In this document: positions 51,229 through 58,975 of the stretch, one piece after another
How positions within the stretch are numbered: position 1 is the first letter of the stretch
Layout: each line of letters opens with the position of its first letter
Source: Alcanivoracaceae bacterium
GTDB taxonomy: Bacteria; Pseudomonadota; Gammaproteobacteria; Pseudomonadales; Alcanivoracaceae
DNA: 64,000 nt
Direction: 5' to 3'
Assembly (NCBI GenBank): GCA_029213045.1
Contig: JARGPN010000010.1
Span: 248,001-312,000, forward strand
Notes under the pieces: generated by a model
What the model saw: the letters and a program-made list of their open reading frames with translations, nothing else
What the model was told of the DNA's origin: nothing
Database searches by the model: none
Made by a program: the position numbers and the translations under genes

Positions 51229-52343
51229 GCGGTGCGCTCCCAGCGGGCATCAACCGGTTGGAAAAAATAGCACCATGCGGCTTGTACTGCGGCAAGATTC
51301 AACTCCGAGAACAGAAGGGCAACAGAGCCGATACCCCCCTTGCACAAGGGCCATCCGCGAGCGTTTCCGATAGCAAGAACATAGAACGCAAGCTGGGCGA
51401 TAAAAAAAGGCGTGTAAAAATATCCGTCTAAGAATAAGGGCAGCACCAATAAAATAAGCAGCCAGTAAGGCACGCACAAACGGAATACCTTATGGGAAAT
51501 GAACTGCCACCAAATGGGGTTTTTCCAAGGAAAAAAAAGCCATCGATGCCTCAAGAATGACTGAAAGTTTCCTGTCAGCGTTCTTACCTTCCTTGCCTTT
51601 TCTCTTTTGATATCCTCCGAAACCTGATCGAAAATCAGGGCTCCGGACTCAAATAAAATCCGTTGGTTATCCCTGAGAGCGGGCAGAGGCATCTCGAAGT
51701 CGTCAAGTAATGTATCCGCCGGTAGCGGCCGGATATATTCCTTGCGCATAATGTACAACGCACCTGTCACGCCTGGCACTGACAGTAGATGGCTTTCAGC
51801 TTGCCGAATTAGCTTTTCATAACGCCAATACAAACCAATACGAGCCTTGTCGTCTTTATCGACAAGGACTAGCTCGCCGCTCACGGCAGCAACATTTGGT
51901 TCCTGTATACGTAATACCAGACGCGTAAGGGCGTGAGCATCAAGCTTCTGACGCGCATCAGTGAATAATACTAAATCGTGCCGCGCAGTCTCGATGGCTG
52001 CGTTCAGCGCTGTCGGCTTACCGCTGCGGTGCGGCAGAATAATGGTATCAACACCATCCTTCACGCAGCCACGCACCGCATCAGCCGTGCCGTCTTCCTC
52101 ACCGTCAGAAACAAATATAATCTGAAGCTGACCTTGGTAATCCAATGCGCGCAACGTAGCCAATTTACTGCCAACTCGATGCGCTTCATTGCAAAAAGGC
52201 ACAACCACGGACACAGCGGGCCAGCTTTCTATACTCGGCGGATTTGACTCCGGCTTTAGACGCGCTAGTAACACCACCAAAATTGGATAGCCTATATAGG
52301 TGTACACCACCAATACGAAGGCCAACCAAAATAAAGCTATCAC
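51225..52343 (-). CDS. Glycosyltransferase family 2, membrane-associated
   Basis: A 372-residue GT-A enzyme with an N-terminal membrane helix (~2-22), the catalytic domain (VSVVPFCNEAHRVGSKLATL, VSDGEEDGT, LFTDARQKLD) and three or four C-terminal helices. The layout resembles processive GT2 synthases such as EpsD-like proteins of exopolysaccharide loci. It starts with GTG at 52343, overlapping the upstream gene by four bases. Confidence 0.85.
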   Translation of the reverse strand: MIALFWLAFVLVVYTYIGYPILVVLLARLKPESNPPSIESWPAVSVVVPFCNEAHRVGSKLATLRALDYQGQLQIIFVSDGEEDGTADAVRGCVKDGVDTIILPHRSGKPTALNAAIETARHDLVLFTDARQKLDAHALTRLVLRIQEPNVAAVSGELVLVDKDDKARIGLYWRYEKLIRQAESHLLSVPGVTGALYIMRKEYIRPLPADTLLDDFEMPLPALRDNQRILFESGALIFDQVSEDIKREKARKVRTLTGNFQSFLRHRWLFFPWKNPIWWQFISHKVFRLCVPYWLLILLVLPLFLDGYFYTPFFIAQLAFYVLAIGNARGWPLCKGGIGSVALLFSELNLAAVQAAWCYFFQPVDARWERTA

Positions 52344-53266
52344 TTATTCTCTCCAGAATACTTTTCGTAGAGATCAGACAAGCCGCAAAACTTCACGCCC
52401 ATTCCCCCACACCAATCCAACACGCTGGTCATATCATCAACAAAGCGTAAAACGTCATCATTCGACTGCGGGTAAGGTGTTGCCTTGGGAATAATTTCCA
52501 TCGAGTGAAACATCATATTCAAGACCAACTGACGTTCAGTACGATGCTTTTTAAGTTGGTAACGCACAATGTTCTGCATTTGTTCGACGCTAGAAAACCA
52601 TGGCCGAAACCAGTGAGGGCTGCGAAACATCCGAGGCTTCATGGTAACGGGTACTTCTAATATGTCGCGCAGCGGGCCAGGTTCAATAATGGTATCCGGT
52701 TTCGGGAAAAATGGCTGCTCTGGTGCTTTGCGAAAATCCACCAGTGCGTTGGGTTCTTTCCATGCCAAATAGGGCGTCACACTGGTATCAACGAGATACC
52801 CCAAGCGCTCCAAGGAATTTAACGACTGACCGTTCGCCCCATATCGGCCCGCCCGAAAGCTGGTGGGGCGGTAACCAAAATTTTTCTCAAATAAAGCCGT
52901 CAAATTAGCCAGCTTTTTATACTCTATGTCAGGTGAATAGCTGCATTGGAAATCGGGGCTATCAACGCCGGCATAATTGTGAAATTTCTTCTTTGGTTCA
53001 ATGAACGCAGCATGCAAATGCGTGCCGTATTCATAATCGCCTTTTAAATTTTTTAACGTCTCAATTGATTCGGCGTCCTCCATAACTTCGACCGTCAGCA
53101 AGTAGGTCGGCACTGCACTTACAGATGAGAACGCAGGCTGTAAAATATTAGGCAAGCCATGGTTAATAGACTTAAACGTTAGCGGATTTGAGCGCGCCCA
53201 CGCAGAATCGTGGTCACATTCTGTATCAATACTGATGGTCAGATAGACTTCTTCTGTACGGCTCAT
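52340..53266 (-). CDS. WalW-like polysaccharide deacetylase family protein
   Basis: A 308-residue protein from a divergent branch of the carbohydrate esterase 4 fold. It has ISIDTECDHDSAW at the N-terminus in place of TFDDG, an EYGTHLHA histidine segment, SFRAGRYGANGQSL and a late MFHSMEI. This matches proteins annotated WalW in lipopolysaccharide and exosortase-linked clusters. The substrate is unknown. It is the third deacetylase-type protein in the operon. Confidence 0.75.
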   Translation of the reverse strand: MSRTEEVYLTISIDTECDHDSAWARSNPLTFKSINHGLPNILQPAFSSVSAVPTYLLTVEVMEDAESIETLKNLKGDYEYGTHLHAAFIEPKKKFHNYAGVDSPDFQCSYSPDIEYKKLANLTALFEKNFGYRPTSFRAGRYGANGQSLNSLERLGYLVDTSVTPYLAWKEPNALVDFRKAPEQPFFPKPDTIIEPGPLRDILEVPVTMKPRMFRSPHWFRPWFSSVEQMQNIVRYQLKKHRTERQLVLNMMFHSMEIIPKATPYPQSNDDVLRFVDDMTSVLDWCGGMGVKFCGLSDLYEKYSGENK

Positions 53267-55416
53267 TTTACCCTTCCAGCCAATGCCGAAACACGGCTCT
53301 TTATCGATGAGATTTTTTTTGCCAGCCTCCCGCCGGCGTTATTTCTAAATACAGCTACTGCATACATTGGATCTGTTTCACACCCGTAATTACTTTTATA
53401 CGACTCATCGCTACCGCGCATAAAGTCAAACCATTTATAACCATGTTCGATGGCACGCTCAATAGCAGCACTCAACATCACACGGCCCGGAGAAAGCCGT
53501 CCCCAGTCTTCAATATTCGCTCCAGACTGATAATAGTACGCAGTAGTACCATCTAAAACTTTATACAGTGAGGCAATAGGTTGCGTATTAACGCTCAATG
53601 TCGTTAAGCCCAACCTATTGCTTCGAAGCAAGTGTTGAGTCCAATCCTGATGGAACTTCATAAAGCGTCGGCTAGAAAACACGCCGGGCAATCCACGCTG
53701 AGCCCAGCGGCGCGCATGCAGCTCTGCTAACGCTTGCATTGCCGCCGGCAACTCATCGGCTGTTTCTACCACACTAATATGGCCGTCGCCGCATTCCGCC
53801 AAACGACGACGTGCTAAATTAATTTTCCGACGATGATTTTGCGATAATCCAGACAGGTATTCGCTCCATGTGGCCGGCAACCTGATACGATAACGCTGCC
53901 CTGTCTCTCGGAACTCTGTAGTCATTCCGCGACGTTTAAGCTCGGACAAAAGACACTTCAAGATAAGTGAATCACTGAGCAAATCTTTCGCTGCAAATTT
54001 ACTCCATTCATCCAAACCACAAAGCGCCTCAATGACTTCATTCACTACCGCGGTTTCGCGCCCTGCAATAGCGATAATATCCTGATATTCCGCGCAGACT
54101 TCTTCTTTCTCAGACTCCCCCTGCCCTATCAGATGCAGAGTGGCCACATTCAACTTATAAAGCGCTGTCTGAAGATAAATTGGCGCTATACCTATAAGTG
54201 TGTCCCCATCGAAAACAAGGATTACGCGAAGCTCATAATTCGACGCCGCGTAATGTTTCCACCAGCAAAGAGAAAACAAATAGCTCGAAAAAGGGGAGCT
54301 GCTTATTCTCTGTGCCTCAACGTTATTCCACTGATCCCGCCACTGCTCTAACTCTTCGATAGACGTAATGATGCGATGCGACATCAAGCTAGGCGGTACG
54401 CCGGCTTCTTCATTCATTGCACGGGCTCCTTCCACAACATCGTCTTCATTTCCGGTGCCCTGGTCCGCCACAACATCGAACGTGCGAGGTAAATTCAACA
54501 CTGAGCGCACCCATTGGAATGAGAGCTGTATCAATTGCTGCGTCCATTGAGACAAGTAAAATTCGTGATTTGCCTCAGCGATCACGCTGATGTCATACCC
54601 TTTACCACGTAGTTGCCCATCCAAAAACCCATCAACCACGAGTTCACGAAATGCCGTCCAGCGCGCATCACGCTCGGCAAATATCATTTTTTGGGGAATA
54701 TGGGCTTGCTGCAAACAGCGAAAACTAGAAAAAAACTGCGGATTCTCATTCGCCCAACGCACCCTCACCAAACCTGCTTTTTCTAATGACAAGTAAGCCA
54801 ACTCGGCCACGGTGGAGACTATGCTGCGCAAAGAGCTTTCACCCAAGAAAATGCGTTTCCATGCATCGAACGAAAATATTTTTCTAATGTATGCGCGGCT
54901 ATTTGAGACCACTTCACTGCGCGTACGTAATGCTACAGGCCCTTCTTCATCCAGCACCGCAACATGGGAGAATGACAATACCCCTGCCACCCTTGCGTTG
55001 CTCGAGGCAGCAGTTAACTGTGCGGTAATAGCACCACCACAAAGACCAGCAAGAATAAACCGTCGGGCCGCATACTTTTCCGTCAAACCCATCATTGCCA
55101 GCTGAGTATCATCAACAAATAGACCTGACTGAATTCTTCGGTAATGCGCACCGTTGAACGCTACACCGAACTCCCCGTCACTCTCTCCAATACCCAGAGC
55201 ATCCATTCTCAAAACAGGCACACCATGACTGGCAAAGAATCGAGCGAAGCGAACATACAAGCGGTGAGGTCCCACGCGATCCTTTAATCCCGCAGGCAAT
55301 AGCACAACAGCCGCATCGGTAGTCGTGCGCTCTGGCAGCGTCACAATTCCGCGCCGCATTAAACCATCGGCGCCACGAACCTCGAAGATCTCCTCCGTCC
55401 AATTCACGCAAACCAC
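53263..55416 (-). CDS. Fusion: exosortase-A-type hydrolase 1 and FemAB/BioF2-like acyltransferase
   Basis: A 717-residue two-domain protein. Residues ~1-315 are an alpha/beta hydrolase like the exosortase-A-system hydrolase 1: VVLLPAGLKDRVGPHRLYVR, LRMDALGIGESDGEFG and an elbow GLCGG with Cys126 in place of serine. Residues ~335-717 are a BioF2-like/FemAB acyltransferase (Acetyltransf_6) with YQDIIAI, LSQNHRRKINLARRRL and MLSAAIERAIEHGYKWFDFMRG. These parts are normally separate genes in XrtA polysaccharide loci. The domain pair suggests transfer of an acyl or aminoacyl group, perhaps from the nearby acyl carrier protein. It starts with GTG at 55416 (or GTG at 55407) and overlaps the second hydrolase gene by 13 bases. 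Confidence 0.8.
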   Translation of the reverse strand: MVCVNWTEEIFEVRGADGLMRRGIVTLPERTTTDAAVVLLPAGLKDRVGPHRLYVRFARFFASHGVPVLRMDALGIGESDGEFGVAFNGAHYRRIQSGLFVDDTQLAMMGLTEKYAARRFILAGLCGGAITAQLTAASSNARVAGVLSFSHVAVLDEEGPVALRTRSEVVSNSRAYIRKIFSFDAWKRIFLGESSLRSIVSTVAELAYLSLEKAGLVRVRWANENPQFFSSFRCLQQAHIPQKMIFAERDARWTAFRELVVDGFLDGQLRGKGYDISVIAEANHEFYLSQWTQQLIQLSFQWVRSVLNLPRTFDVVADQGTGNEDDVVEGARAMNEEAGVPPSLMSHRIITSIEELEQWRDQWNNVEAQRISSSPFSSYLFSLCWWKHYAASNYELRVILVFDGDTLIGIAPIYLQTALYKLNVATLHLIGQGESEKEEVCAEYQDIIAIAGRETAVVNEVIEALCGLDEWSKFAAKDLLSDSLILKCLLSELKRRGMTTEFRETGQRYRIRLPATWSEYLSGLSQNHRRKINLARRRLAECGDGHISVVETADELPAAMQALAELHARRWAQRGLPGVFSSRRFMKFHQDWTQHLLRSNRLGLTTLSVNTQPIASLYKVLDGTTAYYYQSGANIEDWGRLSPGRVMLSAAIERAIEHGYKWFDFMRGSDESYKSNYGCETDPMYAVAVFRNNAGGRLAKKISSIKSRVSALAGRVK

Positions 55417-56207
55417 TCTATAAACTGCTCAGACACTACGGATGTTAATGCGAACTGTGTCGGATCATAAATTTTTGGCTCGAACCAGTATGGACGGCCT
55501 TCAGCGAGTCGATATGTCGCACCCAGTTTGTCGACATGCTCTTGCCAAAACGGCGGCAACTCTGAGTCCTTCAATCCAGTTCGTATAATGCTGACTTTTT
55601 TTGCGCTCACCGAGCTCGGCAGAACGACTTTTCGCATTTGCGAAATAAGCTTCGGCCCCAGATCGAAACCTTGTATGTTAATACATCGCCCTTGCTCGGA
55701 TGCGGCGAGTAGCGCTTCTCTGTTTTCTCTCACACCGCCCCACGTCGCCATTTGTGTTGTAAGGTTCTGGCGAAGTAGCTGCTGAACGTACTCTTCACCA
55801 GACGACAATGGGTCTACCGCCATTACGGCATCAACGTTTTCAATATTTGAAAACAGCGCGATATTTGCACCCCAGCGCATGCCCACCACGACGATAGGGC
55901 CGTCAACGCGCTCACGCAGAAGATGAATAAGTGAAGCGCAATCTGATGCAGATGTTACGAGATCAGCATTGCTTAATTCCCCCTCGCTATCGCCTTCTCC
56001 ATATCCGTCGAAGCGAATAACCAACCATCCTTGCTCACTTAGTGACTCTGCGAGGTTTTTTAATATGCGCCGACAGAATAACTTCTCTTCCAAGAAGGGT
56101 GAGCAAAGCAAGACTGCTCCGCGCGGGCACTCAGGGGAATGCTCCGCTACGAATAATCGATGCGTACCGATGTCTACGAAATGACTGTGATAACCACTGA
56201 TCGCCAT
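55404..56207 (-). CDS. Exosortase-A-system hydrolase 2-like protein
   Basis: A 267-residue alpha/beta hydrolase. AVLLCSPFLEEKLFCRR, VIRFDGYGEGDSEGE and VVVGMRWGANIALF follow the pattern of the hydrolase 2 family (TIGR03101 as I recall it), including the elbow GMRWG that has Arg111 where a hydrolase normally has its serine. It is therefore unlikely to be a classical serine esterase. It starts two bases after the stop of the NAD-synthase-like gene and overlaps the hydrolase-acyltransferase fusion. Confidence 0.78.
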   Translation of the reverse strand: MAISGYHSHFVDIGTHRLFVAEHSPECPRGAVLLCSPFLEEKLFCRRILKNLAESLSEQGWLVIRFDGYGEGDSEGELSNADLVTSASDCASLIHLLRERVDGPIVVVGMRWGANIALFSNIENVDAVMAVDPLSSGEEYVQQLLRQNLTTQMATWGGVRENREALLAASEQGRCINIQGFDLGPKLISQMRKVVLPSSVSAKKVSIIRTGLKDSELPPFWQEHVDKLGATYRLAEGRPYWFEPKIYDPTQFALTSVVSEQFIEWFA

Positions 56208-56209
56208 AC

Positions 56210-57175
56210 TTACTCCAGCGAGACCGCTTCCAGCAGCACCGGCGCTTCATGCAAATAACGGGTAGTCTTACGTTTGCGTAAAATATCCGAAAAAATCCAA
56301 GCGGCTTGCTCTTCGCTTACATTGATCTCTTTGGCAAGCTTTTCTGGCGTCCATTCAGCGTTTAAAGCGAACACAGCAATATCCATTTGCTGATAAGGCA
56401 AGGCGAAATAAAACTCGTCCTGTCCTTGTGCCAAGCTGTATGTATCGGTCGTTGGCGTGCTATTACAAATAGGGTCCGGCAATTTCAAATGTCGCGCCAT
56501 CGCATAAACCTGAGATTTATATAGATGCGCGATCGGCTTTAGGTCTGCCGCGCCATCGCCATGCTTAACGAAAAACCCTTGGTCATACTCAAGTCTATTT
56601 GGCGTGCCGAGTACGGCATAGTTGAGTCGATCTGCCCAACAATATTCGAGCGTTTTCCTGATTCGCTGCTTGAAGTTAGTTGCTGCGACAATTTGAAGGT
56701 ATGGCTTAATTGGAAGGCGAACTTGCTGGCGATTTCCCGCTGGGTCTTCCACCACAAGTTCATAGCGATTGATCTGACCGTCCAGCCCGCCACGAATCAC
56801 AATTTTATTTTTCCAACCATCCGCATATTCAGGCACTACCTCACGAATGGCATCATCACGCCAGCGATAACAGCCAAGTGATTCTAAAGCGCCGGAAATA
56901 TTTTGCGTTTCATAACGTATACCCAGATGTTCGGCCAGCAGCTTGCCTAAATCAGAGCTTGCAGACGACGAATCTTGCTCTGGCATTAAAATGCCTAGCA
57001 CACGCTCTTTTCCTAAGGCGCGCACAGCTAATGCGGAGCAAACAGAGCTATCAATTCCGCCCGACATCCCGAGCACCAACCCACGCCGTCCCAAATTTTC
57101 CGCCATCGCACGACGAATACCGTCACAAATTTTGTCGGCTTCTTTTTCCAAATCGATATTTAATACCGAGTTCAT
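56210..57175 (-). CDS. NAD-synthase-like ATP-pyrophosphatase amidating enzyme
   Basis: A 321-residue member of the NH3-dependent NAD synthase family. The PP-loop SGGIDSS (residues 38-44), GTPNRLEYDQGFFVKHGDGA and LYKSQVYAMARHLKLP are conserved, so adenylation and amidation chemistry is likely intact. An insert-like stretch (~95-165) makes it longer than typical NadE. Sitting inside a polysaccharide operon, it may amidate a sugar acid or acyl intermediate instead of making NAD; equally it could be a true NadE. Ammonia could come from the AsnB-type glutaminase in the same operon, which is inference. The ATG at 57175 overlaps the upstream ligase stop by four bases. Confidence 0.8.
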   Translation of the reverse strand: MNSVLNIDLEKEADKICDGIRRAMAENLGRRGLVLGMSGGIDSSVCSALAVRALGKERVLGILMPEQDSSSASSDLGKLLAEHLGIRYETQNISGALESLGCYRWRDDAIREVVPEYADGWKNKIVIRGGLDGQINRYELVVEDPAGNRQQVRLPIKPYLQIVAATNFKQRIRKTLEYCWADRLNYAVLGTPNRLEYDQGFFVKHGDGAADLKPIAHLYKSQVYAMARHLKLPDPICNSTPTTDTYSLAQGQDEFYFALPYQQMDIAVFALNAEWTPEKLAKEINVSEEQAAWIFSDILRKRKTTRYLHEAPVLLEAVSLE

Positions 57176-58710
57176 GCACGTCCCTCTTTTAATTTTTCCT
57201 TTTCGCACGACAATACTTCAGATAGTAAATGTCGCTGAATTTTCCCCGACCCCGTTTTGGGCAATGCGGTGAGCACTTCTACAGTGCGCGGCACCTTCCA
57301 GCCAGCAAGCTGCGCGCGGCAATGTTTCATTAATTCCATATTTGTTAACGCCTCCCCTGCTTTCAGCACGACAAACGCCCGAGGCACCTGACCAAGCACT
57401 GGGTCTTCTAATCCATCCACTGCGCATTCCGCAACTTGGGGAAGCTCCGCAATCACCGCTTCGACCTCCTGCGGATGCAAACGCTGCCCAGACACTTTCA
57501 GCATGTCTGAGCGCCGCCCACGAATGTAGAGGAAACCACGTGTATCCAATTCCCCCATATCACCGGTGTTCAGCCAACCGTCAACTAACGTTGCCGCCGT
57601 AGCATTGGCGTTGCGCCAGTAGCCCTGCATTACACCGGGACCTCGCACCCAAACGTAACCCACTTCTCCAGCCGCTAATATTTTTTCACTTTCATCGCGA
57701 ATCTGAATTGCCGTATCCGGCAACGGCCAGCCCACACTGCCACGCTTTTCACTTTGATATTCAGGCGGTAAATAGCTAATTCGCGCCGTGGCCTCAGTTT
57801 GTCCGTACATAACAAACAGCTGACGACCTATCAGCAAGCGCTGAATATTCTCAGCCACAGCAGCAGGCAATGCGCCACCAGCTTGCGCAACATACCGCAA
57901 CGATTGCCAACGCGGATCACTCAATAAATCACGCTGCAAGAGCAACGCAAACAAGCTTGGCACACCATACAAACCGGTTACCTTTTCTTGCTCGACCAAC
58001 GCTAGCAATCTCTCCGGGTACATTAACGACGCCCCGAACACCAAACGACCTCCGCTGATTAAATGCGTTAGTAATACTGAATTTCCAAACGAATAGGAAA
58101 AAGGCAGTATCGCCAAACTGGTGTCGTGCGGGGAAAGCTGAAGATACTCACTGACATCTAGAGCATTCTGCAAAAGGCCTTCGTGTCCAAGCATGACGCC
58201 CTTCGGCGCACCGGTAGTGCCAGACGTGTAAAGAATGCACGCTAAATCGGTCGCTATGCCCGATATGTTAAGCGAATCATTCTGTGGCAACGTGTTGAGC
58301 GCGATGCAATGCTCAGAAAAACACTCTGTCTTAACCAGCCAAATAATCTCTGGCAACGCAACCAACAACGCTTCGCTCAACTTCGCATTCACATCAACAA
58401 ATGCGAATCGCGCACCTGAATGGCGAATCAATGCCGTAATATCTTGTGCACGTAGCTCAGGATTAAGCGGTACCGCTACGGCGCCAGCCGCCAACACACC
58501 AAGATATACCTGCACCCACTGCGGCGAATTCGTACCAATAATTGCGACGCGATCACCACTTTGCACACCCGCCTGTTGTAGCGCAGTGGAGAGCGCACTA
58601 ACGCGCTGCCAAAGCTGTCCAAGCGTGATGCGCTCATCGCCATCAACCAGCTGCACTCTTTCCGGGTGACGCTTGGCCTCATTGGCGAGCATGGCGACCG
58701 CATTCATCAT
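57172..58710 (-). CDS. Acyl-activating AMP-dependent ligase (exosortase-A-associated type)
   Basis: An ANL-family ligase of 512 residues that adenylates a carboxylic acid and loads it on a thiol. Motifs: YTSGTTGAPKG (residues 161-171), YGQTEAT, GWLNTGDMGELD, DMLKVSGQRLHPQEVE and the catalytic lysine in KTGSGKIQRHLL near the C-terminus. The immediately upstream gene encodes an acyl carrier protein and overlaps it by four bases, so that carrier is the probable acceptor. The acid is unknown. Confidence 0.87.
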   Translation of the reverse strand: MMNAVAMLANEAKRHPERVQLVDGDERITLGQLWQRVSALSTALQQAGVQSGDRVAIIGTNSPQWVQVYLGVLAAGAVAVPLNPELRAQDITALIRHSGARFAFVDVNAKLSEALLVALPEIIWLVKTECFSEHCIALNTLPQNDSLNISGIATDLACILYTSGTTGAPKGVMLGHEGLLQNALDVSEYLQLSPHDTSLAILPFSYSFGNSVLLTHLISGGRLVFGASLMYPERLLALVEQEKVTGLYGVPSLFALLLQRDLLSDPRWQSLRYVAQAGGALPAAVAENIQRLLIGRQLFVMYGQTEATARISYLPPEYQSEKRGSVGWPLPDTAIQIRDESEKILAAGEVGYVWVRGPGVMQGYWRNANATAATLVDGWLNTGDMGELDTRGFLYIRGRRSDMLKVSGQRLHPQEVEAVIAELPQVAECAVDGLEDPVLGQVPRAFVVLKAGEALTNMELMKHCRAQLAGWKVPRTVEVLTALPKTGSGKIQRHLLSEVLSCEKEKLKEGRA

Positions 58711-58964
58711 GCAGCTTTACCCGATTTTTTCTGAATGTAGTGCAGCAGGTTATTCACTGAATCCAAATTTTCAGGCACCATCTCTTCATCTTCCACTTTG
58801 ATAGAAAATGCTTCTTCTAAGAAGAAAATGACTTCCATCATACCCGTCGAATCTATCAACCCACTATCCAGAAAAGAGACCTCGTCAGATAATGCGCTCT
58901 CATCTTCAGTAAAAAGATAGTTTTGTAGAATATACTGACGTACCTGATTACGTGTCGCTTCCAT
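58707..58964 (-). CDS. Acyl carrier protein
   Basis: An 85-residue carrier with the phosphopantetheine attachment Ser39 in LIDSTGMMEVIFFLEEAF, which follows the D-S-x-x-hydrophobic pattern of carrier proteins, and an acidic helical fold. It is a dedicated carrier, distinct from the fatty-acid AcpP, whose motif is DSLD. GGGGA precedes the ATG. The downstream ligase is its likely loading enzyme. Confidence 0.85.
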   Translation of the reverse strand: MEATRNQVRQYILQNYLFTEDESALSDEVSFLDSGLIDSTGMMEVIFFLEEAFSIKVEDEEMVPENLDSVNNLLHYIQKKSGKAA

Positions 58965-58975
58965 GTGTTCCCCCG

